Positions 16,323-25,000 of a stretch of DNA of 64,000 nucleotides are shown here, in pieces. Numbering within the stretch: the first letter of the stretch is position 1; each line of letters begins with the position of its first letter. Source of the stretch: Amycolatopsis sp. CA-126428 (GTDB lineage: Bacteria; Actinomycetota; Actinomycetes; Mycobacteriales; Pseudonocardiaceae); the NCBI RefSeq assembly GCF_002904335.1, contig NZ_PPHF01000095.1:17382-81381 (forward strand), given 5' to 3'. Made by a program: the position numbers and the translations under genes. The notes under the pieces were generated by a model, which made no database searches, was not told where the DNA came from, and saw nothing but the letters and a program-made list of their open reading frames with translations.

Positions 16323-18263
16323 GTGACGTTGCTGGGGATCTTGGAAGACGACGAGTACCTGCCGGAGTACGGGACGCTGGTGGTCCGCGACCGCTTCAGC
16401 GCGGACGGGTTGGCGCCACTGGAAAACGAGCTGCTCGGCGAGCTGGCGACCGAGGCTCTGTCCGGCACGGTCGCGACGGCCGGGGACGGGTGGGTGCACG
16501 GCCACGCCGGCGACCCGTTCCAGTCGGTCCGGCTCGAGGCCCACGACACGCCGCCGGAGGTCGTGTTCGAAGACTGGGAGGACGTCGTCGAGTCGCCGTT
16601 CCACAGCCGCAGCGGGCGGGTTGCCCTCGGGCTGCTCACCGGCGGCGAGTACGACGGGACGCTGGAGCTCGGCCGGCGGGGGCTGTTCCAGGTACGAATC
16701 GCCCGCCGCGCGGCTGCGGAAGAGGAGGAGGGCGACGTCTGGCTGGTGCAGTTCTGGCCGTCCGCGGACCCCGGCTTGCCCCGCTGGGTGCGGCGGACGC
16801 GGCCGGCGCTCTTCGCACCCGATGCGGGATGGCAGCAGGTGCTCGGCTATCCCGTGATGTCGGCCGCGTGGACCGCCGCCGGGTTCGGCCCGCCCCGGCC
16901 GGACTCCTGGCTCGACGAGCCGCTGCCCGGCGATCCGCCGGACGCGGCGATCTGCGCGCAGCTCGGTGTCGAGCCGCCGGTGTCCCACCGGGACGCGGTC
17001 GCGCTCCTCGTCGCCGCCGGGGTGCTCGTCACCGACGGCGACGGGTACCGGCTCGCCGAACACCCGCCGCTCGCGGCCGACCGCGTCTTCCTGCCGGAAC
17101 CCCTTGCGGTACAAGTGGAACGGGCGGCCGCGAGTGCCCGGTACACCTGGGCCGCGGCGGATCTCACCAGCGTCGCCGCGTGGGGTGACCCGGCGCCGGC
17201 CGGCGACCTCGCCGAGCGGCTGCTCGTCGCGCCGGGCGAGGTTCCCGCCTTGCTCGCCTACGCCGTGTCGGACCACCTGGTGCAGCGGGTCGGCGAGGGC
17301 ATCGCGGCGCTGCCGCGGCGGCGGCAGCCGCAGCCGGTGTCGGTGCCCGTGCCGGCGGTGGTGCCGTCGCGGTCGCAGCACCCGGCCACGATCCCGGGGG
17401 CGCCGCCGCGGGCCGGCGTCGTCGGGGGCAACGGCGAGGTCATCGTGTGGCGGGCGGGCGAACCGGTCGTGCTCGGCCGGGTCCCCGACCAGCACCGCTA
17501 CCGCGCGCACGAGACGCCGGTGGGGATCGCGGTGGCCACGTCGAGTGGCCCGGGGATGCTGGTGCGGTGGGACGGCACCGCCGAGCGGCTGCCCGCCGAC
17601 CTCGGCACCCACCCGGTCCGCAGTGCCGACGGACGGTTCCTCGCCGGGGTCGAACACCACGTCGGGCGCCGGTCGTGGGACCGGCCGCACCTGCTGGACG
17701 TCACCACCGGCGAGGTCGCGAGCCTGGCCCGGACCGACGAGCTGACGCGCCGCGCGCTGGCCGTCATCGACGGCGCCCTGTTCTACACCGACGGCTTCCA
17801 CGTCGGCAGCCGGACGTTCCGCTGGCGCCCGGGTGCCGACCCGGAACCGCTCGCGCCCGGCCTCTGGCAGATCGACCCGCTTTCGGGCGCGGCGCTGGAA
17901 CGCGGCCCCGACGGCGTCTTCCACCACCGCCCGGACGGCACCCGGACCCCGGTGCCGGCCGACCGGCAGTACGAGCTCGCCCCGGGCGGCGAACTGCTGT
18001 ACGCGTTCCAGTACGCGCCGCCCTCGGTCTGGCTCCTCGACGACGGCGAACCGGAAGAACACCCGTTGCCGGAAGGCTGCAACCTCAGCACGGCGATCCC
18101 TTCGGCCCCGTTCTGGGAGACGCCCACGACGCTGGTGTTCACCCACGAGCGCGGCGGCACGAGCCGGCTGGTGCGCTGGGACATCCGGTCCGGCCGGTTC
18201 GAGCACTTCGACCTGCCCGCCGTGGCCGGGTACCGGCCGTTCGCCGTCCAGCCCGTCTATTGA
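16323..18263 (+). CDS. Large uncharacterised protein with a C-terminal beta-propeller-like half
   Basis: Not recognised. The protein is 646 residues, with no signal peptide and no membrane span. Residues 1 to about 190 are acidic and Trp-rich with an EEEEGD patch. Residues 190-330 contain repeated short helical segments. A Pro/Arg linker near 335-360 precedes a C-terminal half of short beta-strand repeats (VIVWRAGEPVVLG, MLVRWDGTAERLP, LLDVTTGEVASL, VWLLDDGEPEEHPLP, RLVRWDIRSGRFEHF) that looks like a WD40/propeller-like fold. Start choice is uncertain: the annotated GTG overlaps its GGAGGG site, while a TTG two codons later has ideal five-base spacing. A cytoplasmic scaffold role is possible but unsupported. 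Confidence 0.7.
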   Translation: MTLLGILEDDEYLPEYGTLVVRDRFSADGLAPLENELLGELATEALSGTVATAGDGWVHGHAGDPFQSVRLEAHDTPPEVVFEDWEDVVESPFHSRSGRVALGLLTGGEYDGTLELGRRGLFQVRIARRAAAEEEEGDVWLVQFWPSADPGLPRWVRRTRPALFAPDAGWQQVLGYPVMSAAWTAAGFGPPRPDSWLDEPLPGDPPDAAICAQLGVEPPVSHRDAVALLVAAGVLVTDGDGYRLAEHPPLAADRVFLPEPLAVQVERAAASARYTWAAADLTSVAAWGDPAPAGDLAERLLVAPGEVPALLAYAVSDHLVQRVGEGIAALPRRRQPQPVSVPVPAVVPSRSQHPATIPGAPPRAGVVGGNGEVIVWRAGEPVVLGRVPDQHRYRAHETPVGIAVATSSGPGMLVRWDGTAERLPADLGTHPVRSADGRFLAGVEHHVGRRSWDRPHLLDVTTGEVASLARTDELTRRALAVIDGALFYTDGFHVGSRTFRWRPGADPEPLAPGLWQIDPLSGAALERGPDGVFHHRPDGTRTPVPADRQYELAPGGELLYAFQYAPPSVWLLDDGEPEEHPLPEGCNLSTAIPSAPFWETPTTLVFTHERGGTSRLVRWDIRSGRFEHFDLPAVAGYRPFAVQPVY

Positions 18264-18372
18264 GACATGCGTCCCGTTGCACGATGCGGCGTTTCATGGC
18301 CTGCGCACGCGATTTTTTGTTGCACCAACTCGAATTTCGTGCCCACCAGGACATGCCGCTAGCTTCGGATTC

Positions 18373-19845
18373 ATGGAATGGAGCTTCAAGACAGCCGAAG
18401 AACTCATTGCCGCGTTGCGGTCCGGTGCCGTGTCGTCCGTGGAACTGACCGATGAGGCGATCGCCCGGATCGAGCGCGACGACGACGTGACCAACGCGGT
18501 CTGCGTACCCGACTTCGACCGGGCGCGGGCCGCCGCTCTACGGGCCGATCAAGCACGAGCACGTGGTGAAGAGCGGGCGCTGCTCGGTGTTCCGGTGACG
18601 GTCAAAGAGTGCTACGACGTCGCCGGGCTGCCCACGACCTGGGGCATGCCGCCGCATCGGGACTTCCTGCCCGCCGAGGACGCCGTTCAGGTGTCACGGC
18701 TCAAAGAAGCCGGTGCCGTCGTGCTCGGCAAGACCAATGTTCCCTTGGGGCTGCAGGACATCCAGAGCTTCAACGAGATCTACGGCACCACCACCAACCC
18801 GTGGGACCCCGCCCGCACGTCGGGCGGCTCCTCCGGCGGGTCGGCGGCGGCGCTGGCGTCCGGGTTCGGCGCGCTGTCCATCGGCTCCGACATCGCCGGC
18901 TCGCTGCGCACCCCCGCGCACTTCTGCGGCGTCTACGCGCACAAGCCGACACTGGGGCTGGTCGCCAGCCGCGGCATGGTCGCGCCGTCCGAGCCGGCCT
19001 TGCCGGTCGGCCTCGACCTCGCCGTCGTCGGGCCGATGGCGCGCAGCGCCCGGGACCTCACGCTCCTGCTCGACGTCATGGCCGGGCCGGACCCGCTGAC
19101 GCACGGCGTGGCGCACCGGCTGGCCCTCCCGCCCGCTCGCCACGAGCGGCTGAGCGACTTCCGGGTCCTGGTCCTCGACGAGCACCCGCTCATCGCGACC
19201 GGCTCCGCCGTGCGGGCGGGCGTGCACCGGGTCGCCGACGCGCTCGCCGACGGCGGCGCCCGCGTCGCCCGGCACAGTCCGCTGCTGCCCGACCTGACCG
19301 AAGCCGCGACGCTCTACATGCAGTTGCTGATTTCCGGGTCCGTGGCGCGGTTTCCCCTCGAATCGGACGAGCAGCTGCGGACCCGCGTCGCCGGGCTGAG
19401 CCCGGACGACGAGAGTCTCGAGGCCGTGCGGCTGCGTGCCCTGCTGTTCAGCCACCGAGACTGGCTCCAGGCGAACCACCGCCGCGAGATCCACCGCCAC
19501 GGCTGGCGGCAGCTGTTCGCCGAGTTCGACGCCGTGGTGTGCCCGATCACGCCGACGCCCGCGTTCCCGCACGACCACACCGCCACTCCGCTGGACCGGC
19601 GCATCGACATCGACGGCGTCGAGTACCCGTACTTCGACCAGCTCGTCTGGGCCGGCCTGGCCACCATGCCCGGCCTGCCCGCCACCGCCGTCCCCGCGGG
19701 CCGGTCCGCCGAGGGCCTGCCGGTCGGGGTCCAGCTCATCGGCCCGATGTCCGAGGACCGCACCCCGCTGCGGCTGGCCGAACTGCTCGAGCCCCGGACC
19801 GGCGGCTTCCGGCGGCCGGTCTCCGCCGGTAGGGACCGGTCGTAG
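18373..19845 (+). CDS. Amidase (amidase-signature family)
   Basis: A 490-residue amidase-signature hydrolase. The catalytic Ser-cisSer-Lys triad is visible: Lys in VTVKECYD, the glycine/serine loop SGGSSGGSAAALASG, and the nucleophile region GSDIAGSLRTPAHFCGV. The C-terminal CPITPTPAF and GLPVGVQLIGP segments are also typical. It hydrolyses an amide of unknown identity; the family includes 6-aminohexanoate-cyclic-dimer hydrolases and general amidases. The ATG is taken because homology begins there (WSFKTAEELIAALRSG), although no strong ribosome site is seen. Confidence 0.9.
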   Translation: MEWSFKTAEELIAALRSGAVSSVELTDEAIARIERDDDVTNAVCVPDFDRARAAALRADQARARGEERALLGVPVTVKECYDVAGLPTTWGMPPHRDFLPAEDAVQVSRLKEAGAVVLGKTNVPLGLQDIQSFNEIYGTTTNPWDPARTSGGSSGGSAAALASGFGALSIGSDIAGSLRTPAHFCGVYAHKPTLGLVASRGMVAPSEPALPVGLDLAVVGPMARSARDLTLLLDVMAGPDPLTHGVAHRLALPPARHERLSDFRVLVLDEHPLIATGSAVRAGVHRVADALADGGARVARHSPLLPDLTEAATLYMQLLISGSVARFPLESDEQLRTRVAGLSPDDESLEAVRLRALLFSHRDWLQANHRREIHRHGWRQLFAEFDAVVCPITPTPAFPHDHTATPLDRRIDIDGVEYPYFDQLVWAGLATMPGLPATAVPAGRSAEGLPVGVQLIGPMSEDRTPLRLAELLEPRTGGFRRPVSAGRDRS

Positions 19846-20067
19846 CGCAGGGCAGCCGCGTCTCCTCGACAAGGGGGACACGCTGGTTCGAATCCGGCCG
19901 CCCGTCACTCCCGGGTCGCCGCGCCGCTGGTGGTCACCAGCTCGGGCACCCCGGCTTGCCGATCCGGAGGTGCCGACGCACCCGGGACGCGTGCCCGGGC
20001 TCGATCACCGAGGACCCGGGCGGGGACTCCGGCCTGGCCGGTCACCGGCGGCTGGCACACTCAGGCC

Positions 20068-20913
20068 GTGCTCCTCGGATACGTCCTCGCGGTGCTGGCC
20101 GCCGTCGCCTCGGGTAGTGGCTCCATCCTGGAGTCGGCCGGGGTGCGGCGGGCCGGTGCCTTCGGTGGCTCGCCTCAGGACCTCGTCGCGCTGCGCCGGC
20201 AGCCGCTCTACTTCCTCGGGGTGGGGGTGGACCTGCTCGGGTTCGTCTTCGCCGCCGCCGCGCTGCACCGGCTGCCGCTGTTCCTGGTCCAGTCGGTGCT
20301 CGCGTTCAGCGTCGGCGTGACCGCGACGATCTCCGCGATCCTCGGCGTCCGGCTGGCCGGCGCCGGGTGGGCCGCGCTGGGGGTCGGCGCGACCGGCCTG
20401 GTCCTGCTCGGCCTGTCCGCGGACCCGGGCCCCGCGCGGGCGCTGCCGGCCGGCTGGAAGCTGCTGCTGGTGGGCGTGGCGGTGGTGATCGCGGCGATCG
20501 CGTTCACCGTCCAGCGCCGGGACGGCCGCTGGTCGCCGATCGTGCTCGGGTTCTGCGGCGGGCTGGGCTTCAGCGTCGTCGGGATCTCGGCGCGGACGCT
20601 CGACACGTCCGGGCCGGTCTGGCACCTCGCCGTCGAGCCGGCGCTGTGGGCGATGATCGCCAACGGGCTCGTCGCGGCGGTGGCGTTCGCGATGGCCCTG
20701 CAACGCGGCCGGGCGACCGCCGTCACCGCCATCATGTTCACCACCAACACGGCGGTCTCCTCGCTCATCGGCGTGGTGGTGCTGGACGACCGCGTCCGCG
20801 ACGGCTTCACCGCCGCGGCCGCGGTGGGCTTCGTCCTGGCCGTCGCCGGAGCCATCGGTACCGCGCACTACGTGGCCGCCCACCGGGTCGAGCCCAGCGC
20901 CTCCGCCGCTTGA
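20068..20913 (+). CDS. DMT/EamA-like integral membrane protein
   Basis: 281 residues and about nine to ten hydrophobic segments, beginning VLLGYVLAVLAAVASGSGSILE. The pattern matches small drug/metabolite-transporter-like proteins of actinobacteria. The last part (AMALQRGRATAVTAIMFTTNTAVSSLIGVVVLDDRV) is the usual EamA end. The GTG is chosen as the first codon of the first membrane segment; upstream in-frame sequence is Arg/Pro-rich and non-coding in character. It is a distant paralogue of the membrane protein at 53811-54647. Substrate unknown. Confidence 0.75.
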   Translation: MLLGYVLAVLAAVASGSGSILESAGVRRAGAFGGSPQDLVALRRQPLYFLGVGVDLLGFVFAAAALHRLPLFLVQSVLAFSVGVTATISAILGVRLAGAGWAALGVGATGLVLLGLSADPGPARALPAGWKLLLVGVAVVIAAIAFTVQRRDGRWSPIVLGFCGGLGFSVVGISARTLDTSGPVWHLAVEPALWAMIANGLVAAVAFAMALQRGRATAVTAIMFTTNTAVSSLIGVVVLDDRVRDGFTAAAAVGFVLAVAGAIGTAHYVAAHRVEPSASAA

Positions 20914-20914
20914 G

Positions 20915-22000
20915 TCAGGCCCCCGGGGTGAGGACCGTGCGGTCGAAGGGCCCGCCGTGGGCGGCCGCGTGGGCCACCGCGTCGCCGGCCCGGTCGAGGC
21001 CGAACCGGGTGACGCGTTCGGGAGCGAGGTCCAGTGCGCCCGTCGCGACGAGCCGGATCATCCCGGCGTTCGCCGTGCGGGGGTACATCCACTGGCCGCG
21101 CACGGTCACCGAGTTGCGCATGAGCCAGGGGTAGGGCAGGGCGAGGTCCGCGCCGCCGAGCATGCCGACGCCACCCATCAGCACGACCCGCCCGTACTCG
21201 CGCACGGTCATGGCGGCGGCACGCGTCACCGAGCTGGGTGCCTGCGGCGGGAGGAGGTCGAGCACGAGGTCGATCGGGCCGCCGGCGGCCGCGGCCGTGG
21301 CCGCGCGGTCTGCGTCCTCGTCCCCGCTGAGCCCGACCGGGCTCAGCCGCGGGCCGAACCGGCCGGCGAGCAGGTCGAGGGCGGCCCGGTTGCGGCCGGG
21401 CGCCACCACGTGCCCGGCGCCCATGGCGAGCGCGACGGCGACCGCACTGCTGCCGAGGTTGCCGGTCGCCCCGCTGATCAGCACCGTCTCCCCGGCCGCG
21501 AGCCGGCCGGCCAGCAGCCCGCCGTAGGGAATGGTGTGCACCCCCAGCGCGGACCAGCGGGCGGGATCCGCCGCCGCGCCGGCGGGCAGGGGGTACACGT
21601 TCTCGGTGGGGACCCGCATCAGTTCGGCGAACGACCCGTCGTGCAGGTACCGGGCCAGCCGGGCGCCGCCTTCACCGCGGGAACTCCAGCCCTGCAGCGT
21701 GATGTCCGGGGTCAGGGCGTCGTCGCGGGCGCGCACCGTCGAATCGCACCACACCAGGTCGCCCACCTCGAGCTTGGTCGCGTCCGGGCCCACGCGCACC
21801 AGCCGGCCGATCCCGCCGACCCCCGGCACGACCGGGGGTTCCAGCGGATAGCGCCGTTCCCCGCTGAACACTTCGGCCGCGTACGGGGGCACGCAGGTGG
21901 CCAGCACCTCGACCAGCACCTCCCCGGTGCCGGCTTCCGGGTCGGGTACGTCGCCCACCTCGAGCGGGGCGCCGAACGCGGTCAATGTCGCTGCACGCAT
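20915..22000 (-). CDS. MDR-superfamily (zinc-type alcohol dehydrogenase-like) oxidoreductase
   Basis: A 361-residue medium-chain dehydrogenase/reductase with an N-terminal GroES-like domain (GEVLVEVLATCVPPYAAEVFSG) and a Rossmann domain with ETVLISGATGNLGSSAVAVALAMGA. The catalytic zinc ligands are absent: the usual GHE is GVG here, and there is no structural four-cysteine loop. It is therefore probably a quinone-reductase-like, zinc-free member. It is convergent with the DMT gene (one base between stops) and divergent from a LysR gene, its likely regulator. Confidence 0.85.
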   Translation of the reverse strand: MRAATLTAFGAPLEVGDVPDPEAGTGEVLVEVLATCVPPYAAEVFSGERRYPLEPPVVPGVGGIGRLVRVGPDATKLEVGDLVWCDSTVRARDDALTPDITLQGWSSRGEGGARLARYLHDGSFAELMRVPTENVYPLPAGAAADPARWSALGVHTIPYGGLLAGRLAAGETVLISGATGNLGSSAVAVALAMGAGHVVAPGRNRAALDLLAGRFGPRLSPVGLSGDEDADRAATAAAAGGPIDLVLDLLPPQAPSSVTRAAAMTVREYGRVVLMGGVGMLGGADLALPYPWLMRNSVTVRGQWMYPRTANAGMIRLVATGALDLAPERVTRFGLDRAGDAVAHAAAHGGPFDRTVLTPGA

Positions 22001-22065
22001 GGAAAAACCCTTCTGTCGTCGTCCGCCAAGCTAGGACGGCCCGGGGCATGCGGGAAGCGCCGATC

Positions 22066-22084
22066 ACGCATCTCTGCTATGCGT
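22066..22084. promoter_or_regulatory. LysR-type operator (inverted repeat)
   Basis: ACGCAT, a seven-base spacer and ATGCGT form a perfect inverted repeat ending seven bases before the lysR start codon, in the 91-bp gap shared with the divergent dehydrogenase. Position and symmetry fit the autoregulatory/activation site of a LysR protein. Confidence 0.6.
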
Positions 22085-22091
22085 AGTAGGC

Positions 22092-22991
22092 ATGGACGTG
22101 TCGAGCACGAGCCTCCGGGTGCTTTGCCGGATCGCCGAGTCGGGCAGCTTCACCGCGGCCGCCGCGGCATTGGGCTACACGCAGTCCGCGGTCTCCCGCC
22201 AGGCGGCCGCCCTGGAACGCGGCGCCGGGGTCACCCTGTTCGAGCGGCGGCCCGACGGGGTCCGGCTCACCCGGCCCGGACTCACCCTGCTGCGCCACGC
22301 GCGAGCGATCCTGGAGTCGGTCGACGCGGCCGAACGCGAGCTGATCGGGGCGGCTCCCCGCACGGAAGTCGTGCGGCTCGGGCTCGTCCCGAGCGCCGGG
22401 CCGGTGCTCCTGCCCGCCGCGCTCGCCCGGCTCGCCGGGACCGCGCCCGGAATCCGGGTCACCACCCGCGAAGGCACCACGCCCGGCTTGGCCCGGGCGT
22501 TGCGCACCGGTTCGCTCGACCTCGCCGTGCTCACCTCCCGGCCACCGCACCGGCCGCCGGACGGCGAGGCACCCCGCCTGCACGTCACGACCGTCCGGGA
22601 CTCCGAACTCCTGGTGGCGGCGCCGGCCACCGGCGCGTTCGCGGGCCGCGCGGCCGTGCACGTCGACGAACTGGTCGACGCACCCTGGATCGCCACCCCG
22701 TCGTCGAGCGCGGAGCCCCTGCTCGGCGTCTGGCCGGGCCTGCCCGGGCGAGCGCGCGTCGTCCACAGCGCCCGCGGCTGGCTGACCAAACTGCACTTGG
22801 TCGCCGGAGGTTTCGGGGTCACCACGATCCCGGACGGCCTGGCGCCGGTCATCCCGCCCGGCGTGATCTCCCTGCGGGTGGAAGGCGCACCACCGGAGGT
22901 CCGCCGGGTGCTCGTGGCCCGGCTCCCGGGTGCCGCCACGCCGGCGGTCACCGCCGTCACCGCGGCGATCACCGCGGCCGTCCGGCCGTGA
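22092..22991 (+). CDS. LysR-family transcriptional regulator
   Basis: A 299-residue LysR protein. The winged helix-turn-helix covers residues 1-60 (SLRVLCRIAESGSFTAAAAALGYTQSAVSRQ, in part, followed by GVTLFERRPDGVRLT). The effector domain begins near 90 with VVRLGLVPSAGPVLLPAAL. It is divergent from the MDR oxidoreductase and probably activates that gene and represses itself through the inverted repeat between them. Inducer unknown. Confidence 0.93.
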   Translation: MDVSSTSLRVLCRIAESGSFTAAAAALGYTQSAVSRQAAALERGAGVTLFERRPDGVRLTRPGLTLLRHARAILESVDAAERELIGAAPRTEVVRLGLVPSAGPVLLPAALARLAGTAPGIRVTTREGTTPGLARALRTGSLDLAVLTSRPPHRPPDGEAPRLHVTTVRDSELLVAAPATGAFAGRAAVHVDELVDAPWIATPSSSAEPLLGVWPGLPGRARVVHSARGWLTKLHLVAGGFGVTTIPDGLAPVIPPGVISLRVEGAPPEVRRVLVARLPGAATPAVTAVTAAITAAVRP

Positions 22992-23018
22992 CGGCGAGGC
23001 CGCGCGTACGGCCATTCG

Positions 23019-23030
23019 GTTAACGCTAAC
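23019..23030. promoter_or_regulatory. LacI-type operator word GTTAACGCTAAC
   Basis: This 12-mer with GTTA/TAAC arms occurs twice in the window, here and at 49382-49393 before the alpha-galactosidase. Here it precedes a collapsed gene for a secreted lectin-type protein. The shared word suggests one sugar-responsive regulator once controlled both. Confidence 0.5.
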
Positions 23031-23116
23031 AGCAGGCGAGCGACGACTCGGACCGAAAGACGCGCGGCCTCCGGTCGGGCGTCACGAAGCGCCCGGCACG
23101 CCGCGGGAGCCGCGTC

Positions 23117-23290
23117 ATGAGGCAGCGAACTCGGCCCGCGTGGCGTCGCCGCTTCACCAGGTGGACGGCGACGGCCACCGCGGCGCTCGCCGTGGCGGAC
23201 ACGAACTACCGCATCGTCAACCGCAACAGCGGCAACCCGCTCACGGCCGGCACCGGCGCCAACCAACAGTGGCAGCTCGTCCCGGCGTGA
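23117..23290 (+). pseudogene. Remnant of a secreted ricin-type lectin/CAZyme protein, 57 residues
   Basis: GGGAG lies seven bases before the ATG. The product has an Arg-rich n-region and hydrophobic core like a signal peptide (MRQRTRPAWRRRF, then ATATAALAVA). This leads directly into a stretch typical of ricin B/CBM13 lectin repeats (TNYRIVNRNSGNPL, then NQQWQLVPA with the QxW motif), followed by stop. The mature enzyme or most lectin repeats are missing, so an in-frame internal deletion is the best explanation. It could still be exported as a tiny peptide. Confidence 0.6.
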
Positions 23291-23434
23291 TCAAGCTCCC
23301 GGCCTGGCGTGCGTACCCCACCGCGCCGGGCCGGTGACCATTCCGGCTGTCCCTGCCGCGATTTCGGCCTGGCATGAGCGGCCGCGGGCGCCAGTAGGAT
23401 TGCCCGCGGGCGACACCGCTGGGAGGGTGCCTGG

Positions 23435-24529
23435 ATGGCTTGGCTGAACCGGGACAAGACTCCCGCGCTGTTCGCGGTGACCACTTCCGTCGTGAGCGGC
23501 GGCATTGTGGCCGTTCTGGCGAAAGTCCTGCAAGGGGGTATTTCCGCGGGAGTCACGATCTTGTGGTCCGCGCTGGTTTCCGCCGTCGTCGCGATCGTTT
23601 TCTGGGCCGTGTTCGCGATGAGGCCGGGGAAAAGGCCCGGCACGGCTTTTCTGCTGACGTCGGCGTTCGAGCAGAAGTACTACGTGGCGGCACTGGTGCA
23701 GCAGGTGCACAGCGCCCTCGACCGGGACGACATCGACCTCGTGCTCAAGGTACCGGACCGGGACTACGACGCGGGCGCGCAAGCTCATCACCTGCGCCGC
23801 ATCCTGAACCGGAAGCACGCCTACGTCGGGGGCATCGTGGTCGCCGGAGAGGTGTCGAGGCTGCGCGAGGACCTCGTGACGTTCTGCCGGGAGTCGCGGC
23901 TGCCGGTCGTGTTTTCCGACCTCGAGCCGTTCCCGACCGAGTCGGAGTACCCCGACAACACCGCGTTCATCGGCTACGACACGGGCGAACTCGGCGAACT
24001 GGCCGGCGATTGGCTGGTCAAGCAGCTGCGCGGACGAACCGGGCCGCGGGTGCTCATCATCGCCAGTCTCGAACACGACAGCCGGCAGCAACGCTGCGAA
24101 AAGGCGTTGCGCTCCGGCCTGCCCGACGTCGAAATCATCACCGACGATCGATGCGGGTTCGTGCGCTCACGGGCGCACAACGCGGTCCGGACCCACGTCC
24201 GGAACCTGGCACCCGGGCAGCGCCTCGACGCGATCTTCTGCACCAACGACGAGATGGCCCTGGGCGCGGTCGACGCCATCGCGGCAACCGCGTCCGCGGC
24301 GACCCAGGCCACGGTCGTGATCGGCGTCGACGGCGTGCTGGAAGCCAGAACGCTGATCGACACCGCGGACTGCCCGTTCCGGGCGACCGTCGTTCAGGAC
24401 ACCCACCGCCTGGCGGTGGGTGTCGTCGACTTCCTCGTCAAGATGCACCGTGGTTACGCCGTACCCCGGCGCACGATCCTGAAAGCGGAGATCTACGAGG
24501 GCGACAACCGGGGAACAAGGTCCAGCTGA
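23435..24529 (+). CDS. Membrane-anchored type 1 periplasmic-binding-protein-like sugar sensor
   Basis: A 364-residue protein with GGGAGGG seven bases before ATG. Residues 12-35 and 38-62 are two hydrophobic segments (AVTTSVVSGGIVAVLAKVL, ILWSALVSAVVAIVFWAVFA). The rest, from about residue 70, is a LacI/RbsB-type binding fold: AYVGGIVVAGE, a LPVVFSDLEPF strand, NTAFIGYDTGELGELAGDWL, DAIFCTNDEMALGAVDAI and TVVIGVDGVLEA. There is no DNA-binding domain, kinase, GGDEF domain or transporter next to it. The two N-terminal spans form a hairpin, so which side of the membrane the domain faces is unclear. Family members normally sense sugars; the output partner is unknown. Confidence 0.75.
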   Translation: MAWLNRDKTPALFAVTTSVVSGGIVAVLAKVLQGGISAGVTILWSALVSAVVAIVFWAVFAMRPGKRPGTAFLLTSAFEQKYYVAALVQQVHSALDRDDIDLVLKVPDRDYDAGAQAHHLRRILNRKHAYVGGIVVAGEVSRLREDLVTFCRESRLPVVFSDLEPFPTESEYPDNTAFIGYDTGELGELAGDWLVKQLRGRTGPRVLIIASLEHDSRQQRCEKALRSGLPDVEIITDDRCGFVRSRAHNAVRTHVRNLAPGQRLDAIFCTNDEMALGAVDAIAATASAATQATVVIGVDGVLEARTLIDTADCPFRATVVQDTHRLAVGVVDFLVKMHRGYAVPRRTILKAEIYEGDNRGTRSS

Positions 24530-24544
24530 ACCGTTTACCCAGGC

Positions 24545-24868
24545 TCAGCGGCGGTTGACCTTCACGTCGTCCATGCAGGTCGAGCTGACCGTCAGATCCC
24601 GGTACGGGTAGTTCTCGCCCTCGAGCAGCTCCATCGCCATCAGCTCGGCCTGGTCGTGGGCTCGCTGCGTGGCGTCCTCGCCGGCCGCGACTTCCAGCGC
24701 CACGCGGTAGCTGAAGCCGCCCAGGTGCCGGCTGTAGGCGAGCGTTCCCGTTTCGCTGAACACCAGGTCCGCCAAGTCCGCCGTGCCGGCGTTGGCCAGG
24801 AGTGTCGCGCGGACGGCTTCCGTGGGCCGGTCGAACTTGCCACGGACCAGGACGCGGTAGGTCGGCAT
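24545..24868 (-). CDS. Small protein of the DUF6204 type
   Basis: 107 residues starting PTYRVLVRGKFDRPTEAVRATLL, with an internal FSETGTLAYSRHLGGFSYRVALEV strand pair and a C-terminal ENYPYRDLTVSSTCMDDVKVNRR. This resembles an actinobacterial family annotated DUF6204; the assignment is from memory. It is predicted to be cytoplasmic with an alpha/beta ferredoxin-like appearance. It is convergent with the preceding sensor gene, 15 bases apart. Confidence 0.7.
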   Translation of the reverse strand: MPTYRVLVRGKFDRPTEAVRATLLANAGTADLADLVFSETGTLAYSRHLGGFSYRVALEVAAGEDATQRAHDQAELMAMELLEGENYPYRDLTVSSTCMDDVKVNRR

Positions 24869-25000
24869 GCCGTCAGGTTAGCGAGGCACGTCGTGGCCGG
24901 GGAACCGGTTTTCGGCTGACGCTGCGGCCGGCCCGCCGGTGACTACGCTGAACCAGGTCTGACCGGGCAACGGAGCTCGCCTCGCGAAAGGGTCCCCGCC

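Noticed and set aside
17833..18372. Amidase reading frame extended upstream by 180 codons
   Set aside because: The extension is the shifted-frame shadow of the 646-residue gene and is Arg/Ser/Pro-rich; amidase homology starts at the ATG at 18373.
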